Assembly: GCA_018806985.1 (NCBI GenBank)
Contig: JADANN010000450.1
Span: 738,835-802,834, forward strand
DNA: 64,000 nucleotides
From: Angiostrongylus vasorum
Lineage: Eukaryota; Nematoda; Chromadorea; Rhabditida; Metastrongylidae
Reading direction: 5' to 3'
A program made the position numbers and the translations under genes. The notes below the pieces were generated by a model that saw only the letters and a list, made by a program, of their open reading frames with translations, was not told where the DNA came from and made no database searches. Position 1 is the first letter of the stretch; each line of letters opens with the position of its first letter. This document shows positions 9,540-22,000 of the stretch, in pieces.

Positions 9540-12057
9540 CAAAATATGGGAAGTCAGATCACCTGTATCACCTGTAGTCCCGTTGATTTTCGAGGGACTC
9601 GAGCAGGCGCCAGTAAATCTTCTATTTTTCCCCCGTGGCGTGGAAGAGTTGCCCATTGGGTTCTGCTTGCTTAAGGGACTCGTTGAGCATCATATCTTTC
9701 TTCTAAGCTTTTCGTGAAGAACTCTGACCATCGGATCGGTGGTCTTCTTGCGTTTAACATCCCGAGGAATCCAGTCACTAACGGCTGTTATCCATCGGTT
9801 GTCATTCATAGGCATTACGTGTCCGTCCCACCTTATCTTCGACTGTTTAGCGTACAAAACGGCATCTTTGATTCTTGATCGTTAACGCAGGTCGGAGATT
9901 CGGATCCCATCCCTTACTTCTGTGAAACGGGATTCTCTAGCATCGCCCTTTCGATTGCGCGTTCAACAACGCTGAGTGATCTTTCATCCTGCTTACGCAG
10001 CGACCAGGTTTCTGACGCATACGTTAGGGCAGGAAATACCTACCGTTGAGACTAAAAGGTGGGCACGGAGTCAGATGTTCTTTGTCCTGTTAACTACATC
10101 CTCGATGCTCTTGAAAGCTCCTGCTCAGCCCTAGAGCTAAGTCGTTCAACATGTTGATTTCTCGACCTAGACAGACATAACTGGAGCATTGGGAGATATT
10201 TGTTCCGTTGAACGTGAATGGTGCATACGAAACCGATCCGTTCCTCATGAACATCGTTTTAGTGAGATTTAGTCGAAGACCAACTTTTCGAAAGGCTTTA
10301 TCGAAGTTGGCAAGCAATCGTTCCGCTTGACCAATGTTCGGTGTTATAAGGGCGATGTCATCAGCAAAGCGAAGATGGTGTAACTACCGACCATCGATTT
10401 TCACTCCCATATTATCCCATTCCAATGTTCGCATGACGTTCTCGAGGGTGGCGCTAAATAACTTTGGCGAGATGGTATCGCCTTGCCTAATTCTTCTTTT
10501 GACGTCGATGTTGATATCGTTGTAGAATGGTGATATCTTGGTTGTGAAATCTTTGTATAGTTCACGAAGAATCTTTATATATTGAGTAGGGACTCCTTTA
10601 TTATCAAGGGCTTCCATGACTGCTTTTATCTCAAATGAGTCAAGGGCCTTCTTCAAATCGATGAAAGTGAGACAGAGCGGTCTTTTGTACTCTCGCGATA
10701 ATTCAGTGAATCTTGTTATCGTGTGGATGTTGTCCATCGCACTAAATCCTTTCCGAAACCCTGCTTGCTCACATGGCTGCCCTTCGTCCAGTGTTCTGTC
10801 AATCTCGTTTAGGATGACTCGAGTGAAAAGTGTGTAGACGACAAACAGCAAGCAGATTGGGCGATAGTTCCCGATATCGTAGAGGTCACCTTTCTTGAAC
10901 ATCAGCACGGTCTTGCTTGTCTTCCATTGAGTAGGGACCTTACATTCAGACAGGTAACATGTGAAGAGCCGAGCCAGTGTGTTTACGAGGACTGGCGGAA
11001 GACCTGGTGGTGTTCGATTTTTCACCGACGAAATGGCATTTCAGATTTCGGAAGGGAGAACCGGTGTTACAACATATCCATCCTCCATTATTTGATATGA
11101 CGGAAGGTGGACGTAGCTATCGAAGAGATCTGAGTAGTATTCGTGAATGATTTTCTCTATTGCCTTTCTGGACGCTGTCACTGTTCCGTCTGGGCGTCGG
11201 AATGCAATCATCTTGGTCTTGTAATCGGCGAACGTTCGATGTGCTTTGCGAATGCTTTTCCCCGCCTCCGCAGCTTTGATCATTGCTGCTGCTCTTCTCT
11301 CCTTAAGACCTGCTTTTGTTGCCTGTCTGCATTGTTTTGCATGTTCGGACGTTAGTTCGCGGTTGCATATAGCTCGTGCGATTCCACGATGGCGTATAAG
11401 CTTGAGTGTTTCTGCAAACAGTTGTCTCTTGGTGACTTTCGCGTTCACAGCTTTCATAGTGCTGACGTGAAGGTGTTGAATGAGCCGATCGTATTCCTCG
11501 CCGATGTTATCGAAAACGGCATCTTCCCAACAGCCGATTAATGAATTGAATAAGTCCCAGTTTGCGGTGGTTCTAGGACATTGGTTTTTTTGAATTTAGC
11601 GGCTTTTTTTCTCCTTTCCGCGAGAAATAGAATCTTGTACAAAGAAGATGGTGGTCTTATCCTGTGTAGAATTTTGGGACAACAGCGAATTGGTTAGGCA
11701 AAACCTTCTATTTACTATGATGTGGTCTATTTCGTTATGGTACTCCCCACTGGGAGACTCCCACGTCCAGCGTTAAAGGTGGGGCTTCTGGAATTGCGAG
11801 TTACCATGGATGGTCTTGGTCGTCATGATAAACTCAGATAGCCGCCTACCCCCTTCCGTTCCATTCTAATCCGTGGGTCCCAATGTGACGTTCTTCAGAC
11901 GTTCTCCTTGGTCCAATCTTTGGCATTGAAATTTCCAGTGATGACCTTGAAGAATGTATAGTCTTCTCTGTAGAACTTCTCCAAGTCCATATAGAACGCT
12001 TCGACTTCTTCTTCGTCATAGTTTGATGTCGACGCGTAACGTAAAAAGCTGCGCAGT
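9540..12057 (-). mobile_element. RTE-2 non-LTR retrotransposon, 5'-truncated copy
   Basis: Reads on the minus strand from the C-terminal half of an apurinic-type endonuclease (NYDEEEVEAF; NFNAKIGPRRTSEERHIGTH) through reverse transcriptase (GNYRPICLLFVVY, GQPCEQAGFRKGF, CLTFIDLKKALDSF, RQGDTISPKLF, RFADDIALI at about 10350) to a C-terminal region ending near 9560 with a (GATACAGGT)-type tail. Several stops and frameshifts break it, including a stop just before the FADD block. The endonuclease N-terminus is missing: at 12057 the sequence switches to the RT end of the neighbouring copy. RTE-clade elements mobilise by target-primed reverse transcription. This copy is inactive. Confidence 0.85.
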
Positions 12058-13770
12058 TTCTGGAGCTAGGTCGTTCATCATATTGATTTCCCAACCTAGA
12101 TAGATATAACTGGAGCATTCGGAGATATTGAGTATGGATGGGGCATGCGAAACCAATCCGTTCTTCACGAACATCATTTTTGTGAGATTTACTTGAAGAC
12201 CAATCTTTCCACAGGCTTTATCAAAGCCGGTAAGCGTACGTTCCGCTTGGCTAATGTTTGGTGTTATAAGGACGATGTCATCAGCAAAACGAAGATGCTG
12301 TAAGTGCCGACTATCGATTTTCACTCCCATATTATCCCATTCCAATGTTCGCATGGCGTTCTGGATGGTGGCGGTAAATAATTTTGGCGAGATGTTATCG
12401 CCTTGCCTAACTCGTCCTTTGACGTTGATGTTAATATCGTTGTAGAATGGTGGTACCTTGGTTGTGAAATTTTTGTACAGCTCACGAAGAATCTTTATGT
12501 AATGAGCAGGGACTCCTTGACTATCCAGGGCTTCCAAGACTGCTTCTATCTCGACTGAATCAAAGGCCTTTTGTAAATCGATGAAGGTGAGACAGAGCGG
12601 TCTTTTGCACTCTAGCGATATTTCAATGAGCCTTGTTACCGTGTGGATGTGGTCCATCATACTAAATCCTTTTCGAAACCCTGGTTGATCACATGGCTGT
12701 CCTTCGTCCAGTGTTCCGTCAATCCTGTTTAGGATGACTCGAGTGAAAAGTTTGTAGACGACAGACAGTAAGCAGATTGGATGACAGTTGCCGATATCCT
12801 ATAGGTCACCCTTCTTGAACAATAACACGGTCTTGCTGGTCTTCCAGTGGGTAGAGACCTTGCATTCGAACAGGTAACGTGTGAAGAGCCGAGCTAGTGT
12901 GTTTACGAGGATTGACGGAAGGTTCTTCACGTGTTCTGGTCTTACCTTGTCCGAGTAGTATTCGTGAATAATTTTTTTTCATTGCCTTTCTGGACGCTGT
13001 AACTGTTCCGTCTGGACGCCGGAGTGCAATCGTTTTGGTCTTGTAATTGGTGAAGCTTCGGTGGGCTTTGGAATGCTTTTCCCAGCCTCTGCAGCTTCGA
13101 CCATTACTGCTGCTCTTCTCTCTTTAAGATCTTCTTTCATCGCCTGTCTGCACTGTTTTGCAAGTTCGGACGTCAGTTCGCGGTTGCCTGCAGGTCGTGC
13201 GATTCCACGCTGGCGTATTAGCCTGAGTGTTTCTAGGGACAAACGTCTCTTGATAACTTTCGAACTCTCTGTTTTCATAGCGCTAATGTGAAGGTGTTGA
13301 ATGAGCCGATCGTATTCTTCGTCGATGTTATCGACAACGGCATCTTCCCAACAGCCGTTTAATGAATTGAATAACTCCCAGTTTATGGTGGTTATGGGAC
13401 TTCGTTTTTTGAATTTATCGGATTTTTTCTCCTTTCTGCGAGAAATAGAATCTTGCAAGAAGGAGACGGTGTTCTGATCCTGTGTAGAATTTTGGGACAA
13501 CAGCGACATCGGTTAGGCAAAACCTTCTATTTACTATGATGTGTTCTATTTCGTTATGGTACTCTTCATTGGGACACTCCCACGTCCAGCGTTGAGGGTG
13601 GGGCTTTTGGAATTGCGAGTTACTATGGATGGTCTTGGTCGCCATGATAAATAGCCGCTCACCCCTGTTCGTTCCGTTCTAATCCGTGGGTCCCAGTGTT
13701 ATTCGGCCGTTCTTCTTGTCCAATTTTGGCGTTAAAATCTCCATTGGTGATCTTGAAGAAGATTTCGGCG
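12058..13770 (-). mobile_element. RTE-2 retrotransposon, 3'-truncated copy
   Basis: Second minus-strand RTE-2 copy, from the endonuclease C-terminal region (TEHRLLLARF near 13440) through RT (QAGFRKGFSMMDH-type block interrupted at about 12660; CLTFIDLQKAFDSVEIEAV; RFADDIVLI at about 12280) to YLGWEINMMNDLAPE, where it stops abruptly at 12058. A segment between about 12905 and 12960 is deleted relative to the other copy. Inactive. Confidence 0.85.
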
Positions 13771-14238
13771 AAAAGTGGCTTCAAGGTAACGTCTGCAACA
13801 CGTCTTACCACACCGCATAGATTGAAAAGAGATGAGCAAAGAGAAACATTTCTCTAGTAGTTAATATGAAGGCAGTGATGCTTGGTGGTAATTTGCGCTC
13901 CCTGAACCGTTTCTCTCCACGTTAGACATAGGAGAAAAGAATAGGAACAACTGTGGACTATCGACTCGGATCATCGGCTCGCCACATCGAGAATGAGAAC
14001 AACTCGACCATCGACTCGGACCATTGCGTCTAATGAAGACGAAGACATCGAAACGTCTGCCGAATAATCTTTATAACCTCGTGTAAGCTCATCTATTTAA
14101 AGACATGTTAAATATAGGATTTTTCTATTGGGAAGTACTATAATAAAATTTACCACATCACCATAAATCAAGAGTTTTTTCTTAGCGATAACGCCGTTAT
14201 CCCATGGTTGTAGATGGATATGTCACTTCTGCGTTCCA
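13771..14238. other. Intergenic stretch with hammerhead-like motif
   Basis: No gene seen. Plus-strand 14011-14054 reads GACTCGGACCATTGCGT, then CTAATGA, 13 nt, GAAACGTCTGCCGAATAA. This repeats the motif found near 6690 (minus). The related string GACTCGGATCATCGG also occurs at about 13970, suggesting an imperfect duplication. It could be the degenerate end of a Penelope-like element. Confidence 0.35.
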
Positions 14239-14239
14239 T

Positions 14240-14520
14240 TATGGACGCGTGTAGCGCAGTGGTTGGAGGCGCTCTGCAATACCATGGGATTGATCCCGTG
14301 CCCAACGCTCACCAACCCCTCCATCCCGCCGGGATCGGTGAATTGGTACGAGACCTGTATGGGAGGATAGCAGCACCGACTAACTACATCAGTAAGGCAA
14401 CGCGCGTCATTGTATAGGCCAGATATGCATTCAGTCACTCTAACGATGCTTAGTGAAATCGAATGCATGCACATCCCTCAGGGATTGATCAACGTCGAGT
14501 GCTTTATTCTTTGTCCTTTT
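14240..14520 (+). repeat. SINE-1 copy
   Basis: Full-length forward copy: GACGCGTGTAGCGCAGTGGT head, GGGATTGATCCCGTG B-box-like segment, GGGAGGATAGCAGCACCGAC centre, GCCAGATATGCATTCAGTCA, ending TTTATTCTTTGTCCTTTTAT. One of the cleanest copies for defining the family. Confidence 0.88.
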
Positions 14521-15260
14521 ATGTCACTTCTCCACAAGGTTCTTCTTGTCATAGAAAGGAGAGCGGAGAGGCAACCATAAAACTCGTAACTCGGGGTTTG
14601 CTTCCTCGCTTAACTGGCTTTTGATAAGACATGCTCATCGAAAACGTGGGATTGCAACCTGGTCGGCTGATCTGGAGCACAACGGTATGAGAGAGCACAG
14701 GACTTGAAGGTCACAAAGCAACGAATGTTTAAGTAGCGTTCGCGCTGACAACGTTGAGTCCTACGAGCCGTATAACGTAATTGCGAACATGCAAAACTGT
14801 GCAGAAAAGTGATAGAAGTAATTCTTAAATGTTAAACAGCACGACTAGTATTTGAAGCTGCAGAGAATGGGGGAATGTATCTATGATGCTGTCCATTCTC
14901 GATGGGATTAACTGGACTTTGGATGAAGTATAAATGAAATAATAGATTGTGCGAACAAAATCAAGAGTTTTGCAAGCAAGCTCCAAAGAGATCTTGCATG
15001 AGTTGGCAAACAGAGCTCCAAAGAGGTTTTCAGTGATGACCATATGCCAGAATAACGATGTGTCATGAAAGCCTTGCTTTTTCTTCTTGAGCCGGTAGTG
15101 AGAGAGTTGGACCCTCCTGAAGACCATTGGACGAAAACTGAAGTAATAGATTGTGCGAACAAAATCAAAAGTTGGCAGGTAATCTACATCATCTAGCCTC
15201 GCTGATGAGTGCGTTCATTTGTCACTCATGACCGTTGAGTTGAAAATAAAGCTGGTAAAT
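14521..15260. other. Unassigned stretch with a local duplication
   Basis: No gene recognised. TAATAGATTGTGCGAACAAA occurs at about 14940 and 15145, and GCTCCAAAGAG occurs twice near 14985 and 15015, so the stretch has duplicated internally. Overlapping minus-strand ORFs here lack splice or family support. Confidence 0.4.
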
Positions 15261-15261
15261 T

Positions 15262-15628
15262 TTTGACTTATTATTTACTGCCTACTCTTTTTAGCGGCAG
15301 GGTATGTATTGCGAAATATAACTTTAATGATGTTGAGATATTTGCAAAACTCCGGACCGCAGGTGTCTACGGTGGGGAACGAACGCGCTATTGTCATTTT
15401 CGGGGAGTAGCGCACTCTCCACCACACCATACGGGTCCTTCGTTTCGCTTGTCTCTCAGCAAAAGATCGATAGAACTAGCTGAGAGACAGGCGAAACGAA
15501 AGACCCGCATGGTGTAGTGGTGAACGCGTTAACCTCCGGAAAGGACAATAACGCGTTCGTTCCCCCACCGTAGACACCTGCGGTCCAGAGTTTTGCAATT
15601 ATCTCAGCATCATTAAAGCTGATAAACT
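15262..15628. repeat. Palindromic SINE-3 pair (head to head)
   Basis: Reverse copy at about 15270-15460 and forward copy at 15478-15628, separated by a 17-base spacer AAAAGATCGATAGAACT. The arms match over about 150-180 bases (CTGAGAGACAGGCGAAACGA; GGACCGCAGGTGTCTACGGT). A transcript would form a long hairpin. It is either two nearby insertions in opposite orientation or a palindromic element. Confidence 0.8.
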
Positions 15629-16062
15629 TCGATCCCATCTGATAAAAAGGGCTTCTTCTTTGTTAAATTTGAAGAACACAATATTTACTAGAAGGTTTTT
15701 ACCCATTTTGGTTCCAACATTATCAAGAAGGTGTTGAAGAAGACAAAGAGCTGCCGTGTCCACCTTTTCAACCCCACTCCATTTTCTGTTTTATCACATA
15801 GCTAGAAAAACCCCCGATGTTAGGTAAACTAAACGAAAATGGCCGAACACATATTATTTTTAAAAGGTAACCAATGACAAGTTCATTTATCTCAAAGTTT
15901 CTGATGAGTAAGGCTGTAGCTAGAATGAGTGAATAATTCGTTTTCCTTCGATTTTTAGAATAATGGGACTCAAAACAAAAACCTTTATTTCTGTGTATAC
16001 ATCGTATGTTAATAATTGTTCGCTGTAACAAATCAGTCTCTTTATTCGTACGGTCATTGGAG
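15629..16062. other. Unassigned stretch downstream of the kinase gene
   Basis: AT-rich sequence between the SINE-3 pair and the kinase stop codon. It would hold the kinase 3' UTR on the minus strand. No further feature seen. Confidence 0.4.
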
Positions 16063-18997
16063 CTACCAGAATTTCCAGAAGGGTTCTACTGCTTCGTTAT
16101 AGTCCTCCATTTGAGATTCTATGACGTTCGCAACAGTTTCGAAAGTCGGGCGATCAGCGCCATTTTGTTTCCAACATGCCTTAAATTTCACAATACATCT
16201 TCTTTGTTCAGAAATTGGTTTAAAGTGTAGACAATGTCCAAAGCAACCCATTAGTCAATAAAAATGCTTTGCTTTATAAAGAGAAAGTATGGCAAGATCC
16301 ACCACTGCCGTTGTATCAAACTAGTCCGTGGTGGCAAATCTCCCTCCGATCCGCAAGAGCTGCGACTGCCTGTGGTGGTGACGACCTGGGACAGACTGGC
16401 CAGACTGACCTCCGGACTCCAGGGAGACACAATGGCTACACGAGCAAAACTCCGAACAATTGAGATTATGCTGCAGCCCGCACAACCAGTGAGGATGGGC
16501 CTTCTAAGTGTCCTAAGTAACTCTAAAGAAGAAGTACAAAGGGGAATATTTCCCGGACATAAACCCAGTTTTGTGTCTCAACTTTTTTTTTATTTTTTCA
16601 AAGTAGAAATGCCAGTGTTTGTATAAGACAACACCTGTGTAAGATTCCACAGATATTCAGGATATTTATCTGATTCATTGTTTAGTCTGTTGCCAGCGAG
16701 AACAAATTTTCTTACAGCAGCAGTGCTGGGAAACTTATCGTACGGTGTCATACCATCGTGAAACACCTGAAATGTTTGGTTCGAATTGCGACATTCAGAT
16801 AGAACCTTTTAGTTGCATTTCTATTATGTATGACTAACGCATGCAATACAGTGGTAGAGGTGCACCGTGATGCACCCGGTCGATGGTTGGACCTAGCACC
16901 ACAATCAAACTCTTCATTACCCCGGAGTTGGTAAATCGGTAGACGAGCAGCTAGGACAATAAAAACATTGATTTGATACATCGATAGGTTCGGGGCAAGT
17001 CACTGTAGGCCAAATATATTCAACCACCTCTACGATGCCTAGTGAAAGTGGATCAATGGTGCATCTTTAGAGTACTGGATTACCGCCGAACACTTAGTGT
17101 TATCATGAATACATTATACTGATAAGTAGACTGCTACATTAAAAAAGACTTGCAGTTATGGTTCTGCAGAATACAATACTAAGGAGTTGAGGATATTCAT
17201 TATTAACACTGGAATTCACGCTGCAAATTTCTCTAGATTCACTTAATTTTTGAATACACCGTTTTCACGAAGTACTTTTCTCAGCCCTGCATCATTTACA
17301 TTTGCACACTCATTGTACTACTCATTTGCTCGTTGAGATCTTCAACAAAGGGAGCCATTGGTCTTTCTGGGGATATGTTCCCTCTGGAACGGAGGTGGTC
17401 GCTGACACTCTGGTTTACCCTTCGTTGCGTTCCCATGTAGGAATCTCAATCTCCTCTCACCTTGGTGACTTCACGATAAGATGAGCTTACTGGTTAATAC
17501 CGCCCTTTTCAAACTCAGGAACACAGCTTGCGGTCACTCATGAGTCAATAAACCATAAAGAAAGTGCTTATTTATAGGATATATGTAAAATATTTCATTT
17601 TCCAACTGTTTTTGGGACATTTTCCCAAAGTAATATCTCCTAATCTTTGCTGGGAAGTGTTTCTAGGTTTCAGACTGCGATGTATAGTAGGAGTTTTATG
17701 CTTTCCAGCAGGGTCTGTGAAATTGACAAGTCCTACATTTTTTATCCGGAAACCCAGCTAAAAGCAAACAAATACCAGTAACCAGTTCCGTCCTGATGTC
17801 AAAATAATTGCTGGTAAATCTCCTTCCTATCGACAAGGATCGGCGATTGCCTGTGGTGGTGACGACCTAAGGGATAGTTTGGCTGGGCTGAGCTCGGGAC
17901 ACAAAGGAACCATAATGGCCCAACCAACAAAACTCTAGCCTCAGTACCCAGCACACTGAGCGTTCCCGCCTATGACGTCGAGCGGTGGGACAACCGGTGA
18001 GAGGCGACCAAATCTCCAAAAGATGCATAGCAATGGAAACGGACAAAATGGGCACGTCCATGAAATGTTATGGAGACCGCTTTTTTGTTCTGCACCTATA
18101 ACACCAGAACAGTGCGTTAACATTATACCTTTACCAACCTTTACGTTATTCTTGAGGCCGATGGTTGTGTTGAATTTTGTATGATCGCTGTATAAGAGAC
18201 GAAAAGCGGGAGGACCGACATACACCAATTATGTAATGGAACCGCTATCATTTATGGAGTGGAATTTCCGTTACACATTGTCGAAAGGGTTCGCTTTGTC
18301 GTATCCCACCTATTTCCCATCTAGTCACCTCATGCGAAATCCCATCACCGCGGTTGGCCATTCTTCATCATCCAACGCCGAAATAAAGTCGGTATCATCA
18401 ACTGTTACTTACCAACTTGCACAGCCGATGAGAGCGAACTGGACGCGTTTTACAACCAGTAGGAGGAAGTAATACGCAACGACAAGTTCTACAAATTCAT
18501 TGTTGGAGACTTCGACGCAGGGAACGACCAACGAAAATGAATACAGGATAGAATAATTCGGGATTGGAGATCAAAACGAGGATGGAAACCGTCTTATAGG
18601 ACCACTGCAGAAATTCTCCTCCATGCGAACTCATTTTTCGACACGACAGAAAGCCGCCGATGGACATGGTCGTCTCATTACGCCACGATCCATGCGCAGA
18701 CCGATCATACTCTCACGAACAAAAAAACTGTGCCTCTTTGACCCTTCAATGGTACTGGGATTTTGAGCTGGATTTCATTACCCTCTTCTCCGTATAAGAT
18801 TTAATTCAGAAATAAGCTGGAAAAAAAACTGTCATCGTCCAAGAAGAACAAAACAAATGTATGACGGAGATTTTCTCAACAAAATCCTCTCCTGGCAGAT
18901 AAAGGAAGGCTCGACCGATGACTACAAGCTCCTTGTCAAATGACTTAAAACTTTTGTAGAACTCGCCTCAGTTCCTCAGACAAAAAGTCCAGACCTC

Positions 18998-19075
<78 letters not shown>

Positions 19076-22000
19076 TATCAATATTATTATTATTATGATT
19101 ATTATTACTGTTATTATTGCATTATTATCCTTTTATTACTACTAACCAGTCCTTCGAAAAGAGAAGGAAACTGAAGACTGGTCATACTGCAACACATCTA
19201 ATACAGCTGATAATAACTGCCAGTCGTAGAAGATCTTTTAGGGAGGATTTACATCGGTATGGGCCGAAAAATTTATTTATTGGAAGCAGATCTTTGCAAC
19301 TATAGTGTCCCTCTCCACACCCCGTTGGATGAAGATGGGACTACCATTACATCCTATCATGATATGCAATTGATAGCGAAAACGTTCTATACCAATCTTT
19401 TCCGGGCCACAATTCCCGTCTTGGACACTAAAATCCCCACTGGTGGAACTGCCCGAGATTCTACCCACTGAAGTTCTAGTTGCGATAGTAAGCGTGAAAA
19501 GGGTCATAGCTCAAGGAGCCGACAATATCACCACCGATTTCCTTAGAGATGATGGCCACAAATTACATCTGCTAACACTCCATATAATATCTTACGTTCA
19601 GGAGAAGAAAATCCCAGGCCAGTGGAGGACATCGCGCATGGTCTTCCTAACTAAAAGCGGTGACCGAACGGATCTTTACAACCATCAACCGACATGCTTG
19701 TTGAATATATAAGCTGTTCACAAAGATTGTCCTTTTGCGCAAATCGAAGACCTTGGATAAGGCATAGCCAGTTTAGCAAGTGAAATTACGACAGGAAGTT
19801 TGTTACATTGACCACATCAGAAGCGTGAAACAGGTCGTAGAACTCTGCCAGGAGTACCATCTTCCCGTTGTCCTAATCTTTATCGACTAAGAAAAAAAGT
19901 GATTGACAGCGTCAAAACAAATGCAAACCCTATCAGCCCTCGTCGACCGAGTAGTGGCTCTGTCCTATATACGAACACTAGCAAACTGCCATGGGATCTG
20001 CAGCACAAACATTCAGCTTTCCATCGACCCCCTCACTCCACATAGAGGAAAAGGTGTACGAGAAGACGACACAGTTTCGCCAAAGTTTTTTTAGTGCCGC
20101 ACTGCAGTGGATAATGAAGTCACTCGATTGCTACGACAAGGGCATACACAGTAATGGAAAATCTCAATGAAATCTTCGCTTCACAGGCCACATCGTCATT
20201 ATTTCGAGGAGTACCAGCGAAGCAGAGACGATGATCAGCGAGCTCAACGGAACGGGAAAAAATATCGGACTGCGCATAAATGGGAAGAAGAGCCAGTTCA
20301 CGAAAAACCTATATGTGAAGGAGAAAAAAATTGAAGTGAATGGTTCTCTGATTGCAGAGACCACCTCAAACGTATATCTTGGGCAATCAATGAACATGGA
20401 AAACGAAATGAAGGAGGAACTAAACAAGAGAAGGAGAGCAGCTAAGGTTGCATTTGGGCCTCTCAAAGAAGCCACCGACCAAGTAAAGGTAAACTTAAAA
20501 CTCCGCGCTCACCTTTTTGATTCCACAGTACCCCCCAGTGCAGTGTTATACAGCAGAAACGTGGCCTAGTACTTCAACCATGTCAAGAAATCTGTGCACC
20601 AGGCACAGAGCGCTTGGATAATATCTTCTGAAATTTAACCGGCAACATATTGCCCTAATGCTAGCTGAGGTCATCGAGACTTACGTGATCTTCGGGATCC
20701 AGGAGAATATACATCGATTGCAAAACATGGATGGGCTGGTCACATAATAAGAAAAACAGATGACACATGGACGAAAAGAACAGTGGAGTGGATTCCAAGA
20801 GAAGGCAAGCATCCTTTTGAAAGGCCACCCAAACGATGGGCTGACGTGTTCGTGGCTAACGTCAACCACCTCTTCTCGTAGATGGCAGCGACTTCAGGAC
20901 AGCGGAATGGGCCTCGCGGATGTCACCGTGTTCGAAGCAGACAACCAACACGGATGGCGATTATATGAGAGAGGAACGAGTGTGAGAGATGTTGGGACCC
21001 GTACCAGTGAAGGCGATCCTTCCAAATATCCAAGTAAGCATCAAAGTTCCTGGGAAATGCAGTGTGAAACACTGCCACGTAGCTTACCTCCCACATGAAA
21101 ATACCAAATGTCCACACGTCAGTTTTTGTTGAATAACTTCGTGTTTGGAGAGTCTCTGGTGCAAGATAACGAACTGGCACCTAAAACTGTGAATATAGGG
21201 GGGGACAGATCTGCTTAATGGTGATTCAAATTTGTAGAGTTGATGAACAGAGAGAAATACCAACTTTTTTTCAAAGTTTTTTCCTTTTTTCTGCGCACCC
21301 AAGCAACTCAGACCAAAGTCGGAAATTTTTGCTACGTTGTTTTTACCGATCAATGTGTTTCGGGCTGCGATATCTCTGTGAATAATCTAGAAAAAACATT
21401 AAAATTTTGCTCTGACCGAAAAAATCTCTGGAGGTTTACGTGTTATACAAAAAAAAGATAGACTAGGAGGAAGGGAGAAACTAAACAAATTCAATTTCAG
21501 AAAGAAGCGTGTTCATGACGGAAACTGGAGATAGCAGGAATGCAGACGTATAAAACTGTACGATAATAGATTTCACAGAACAGCCATATTATTAACATTA
21601 CCATTGCAATAGTCCACGGATCTCCCTCATATAAAGGATCTCGAGCCGGTTAGTCGCGAGGCTACGTGGCAGGTCCCCAGCCGGCGGATAGCGGGTTAAT
21701 CGTGGACCAAAACGACCTTTGCTTCCCAAACACGCAGGTGGCTTCAGGGAAAGGACTCCGTGTTCTTGCTGCGTTGATTTGGCACATACTTTCTGTATTT
21801 ACCAGGCGTACTCGTGCATGCCTGTGTAGGTGCGTTCTCGTTTATGCGGATTATATTCTACTACTCAATTGGGCCAAAAATGCAATCAAGTGACAAGGAA
21901 ATATGTGGGAGGTGGTTAGGGTCGCCTCCAACAAATAAGCTCCATGTCCACTCTGCTGGGAGAGCCCTACAAGCTACCTGTGATTATACCCAGCCCCCCA

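Noticed and set aside
14240..14330. tRNA genes at SINE heads
   Set aside because: A- and B-box-like strings are present, but no cloverleaf or anticodon arm could be folded and the sequence continues into a SINE body.
14825..15168. Overlapping minus-strand ORFs of 86-100 codons
   Set aside because: Lie in an internally duplicated stretch; two frames open at once suggests chance.
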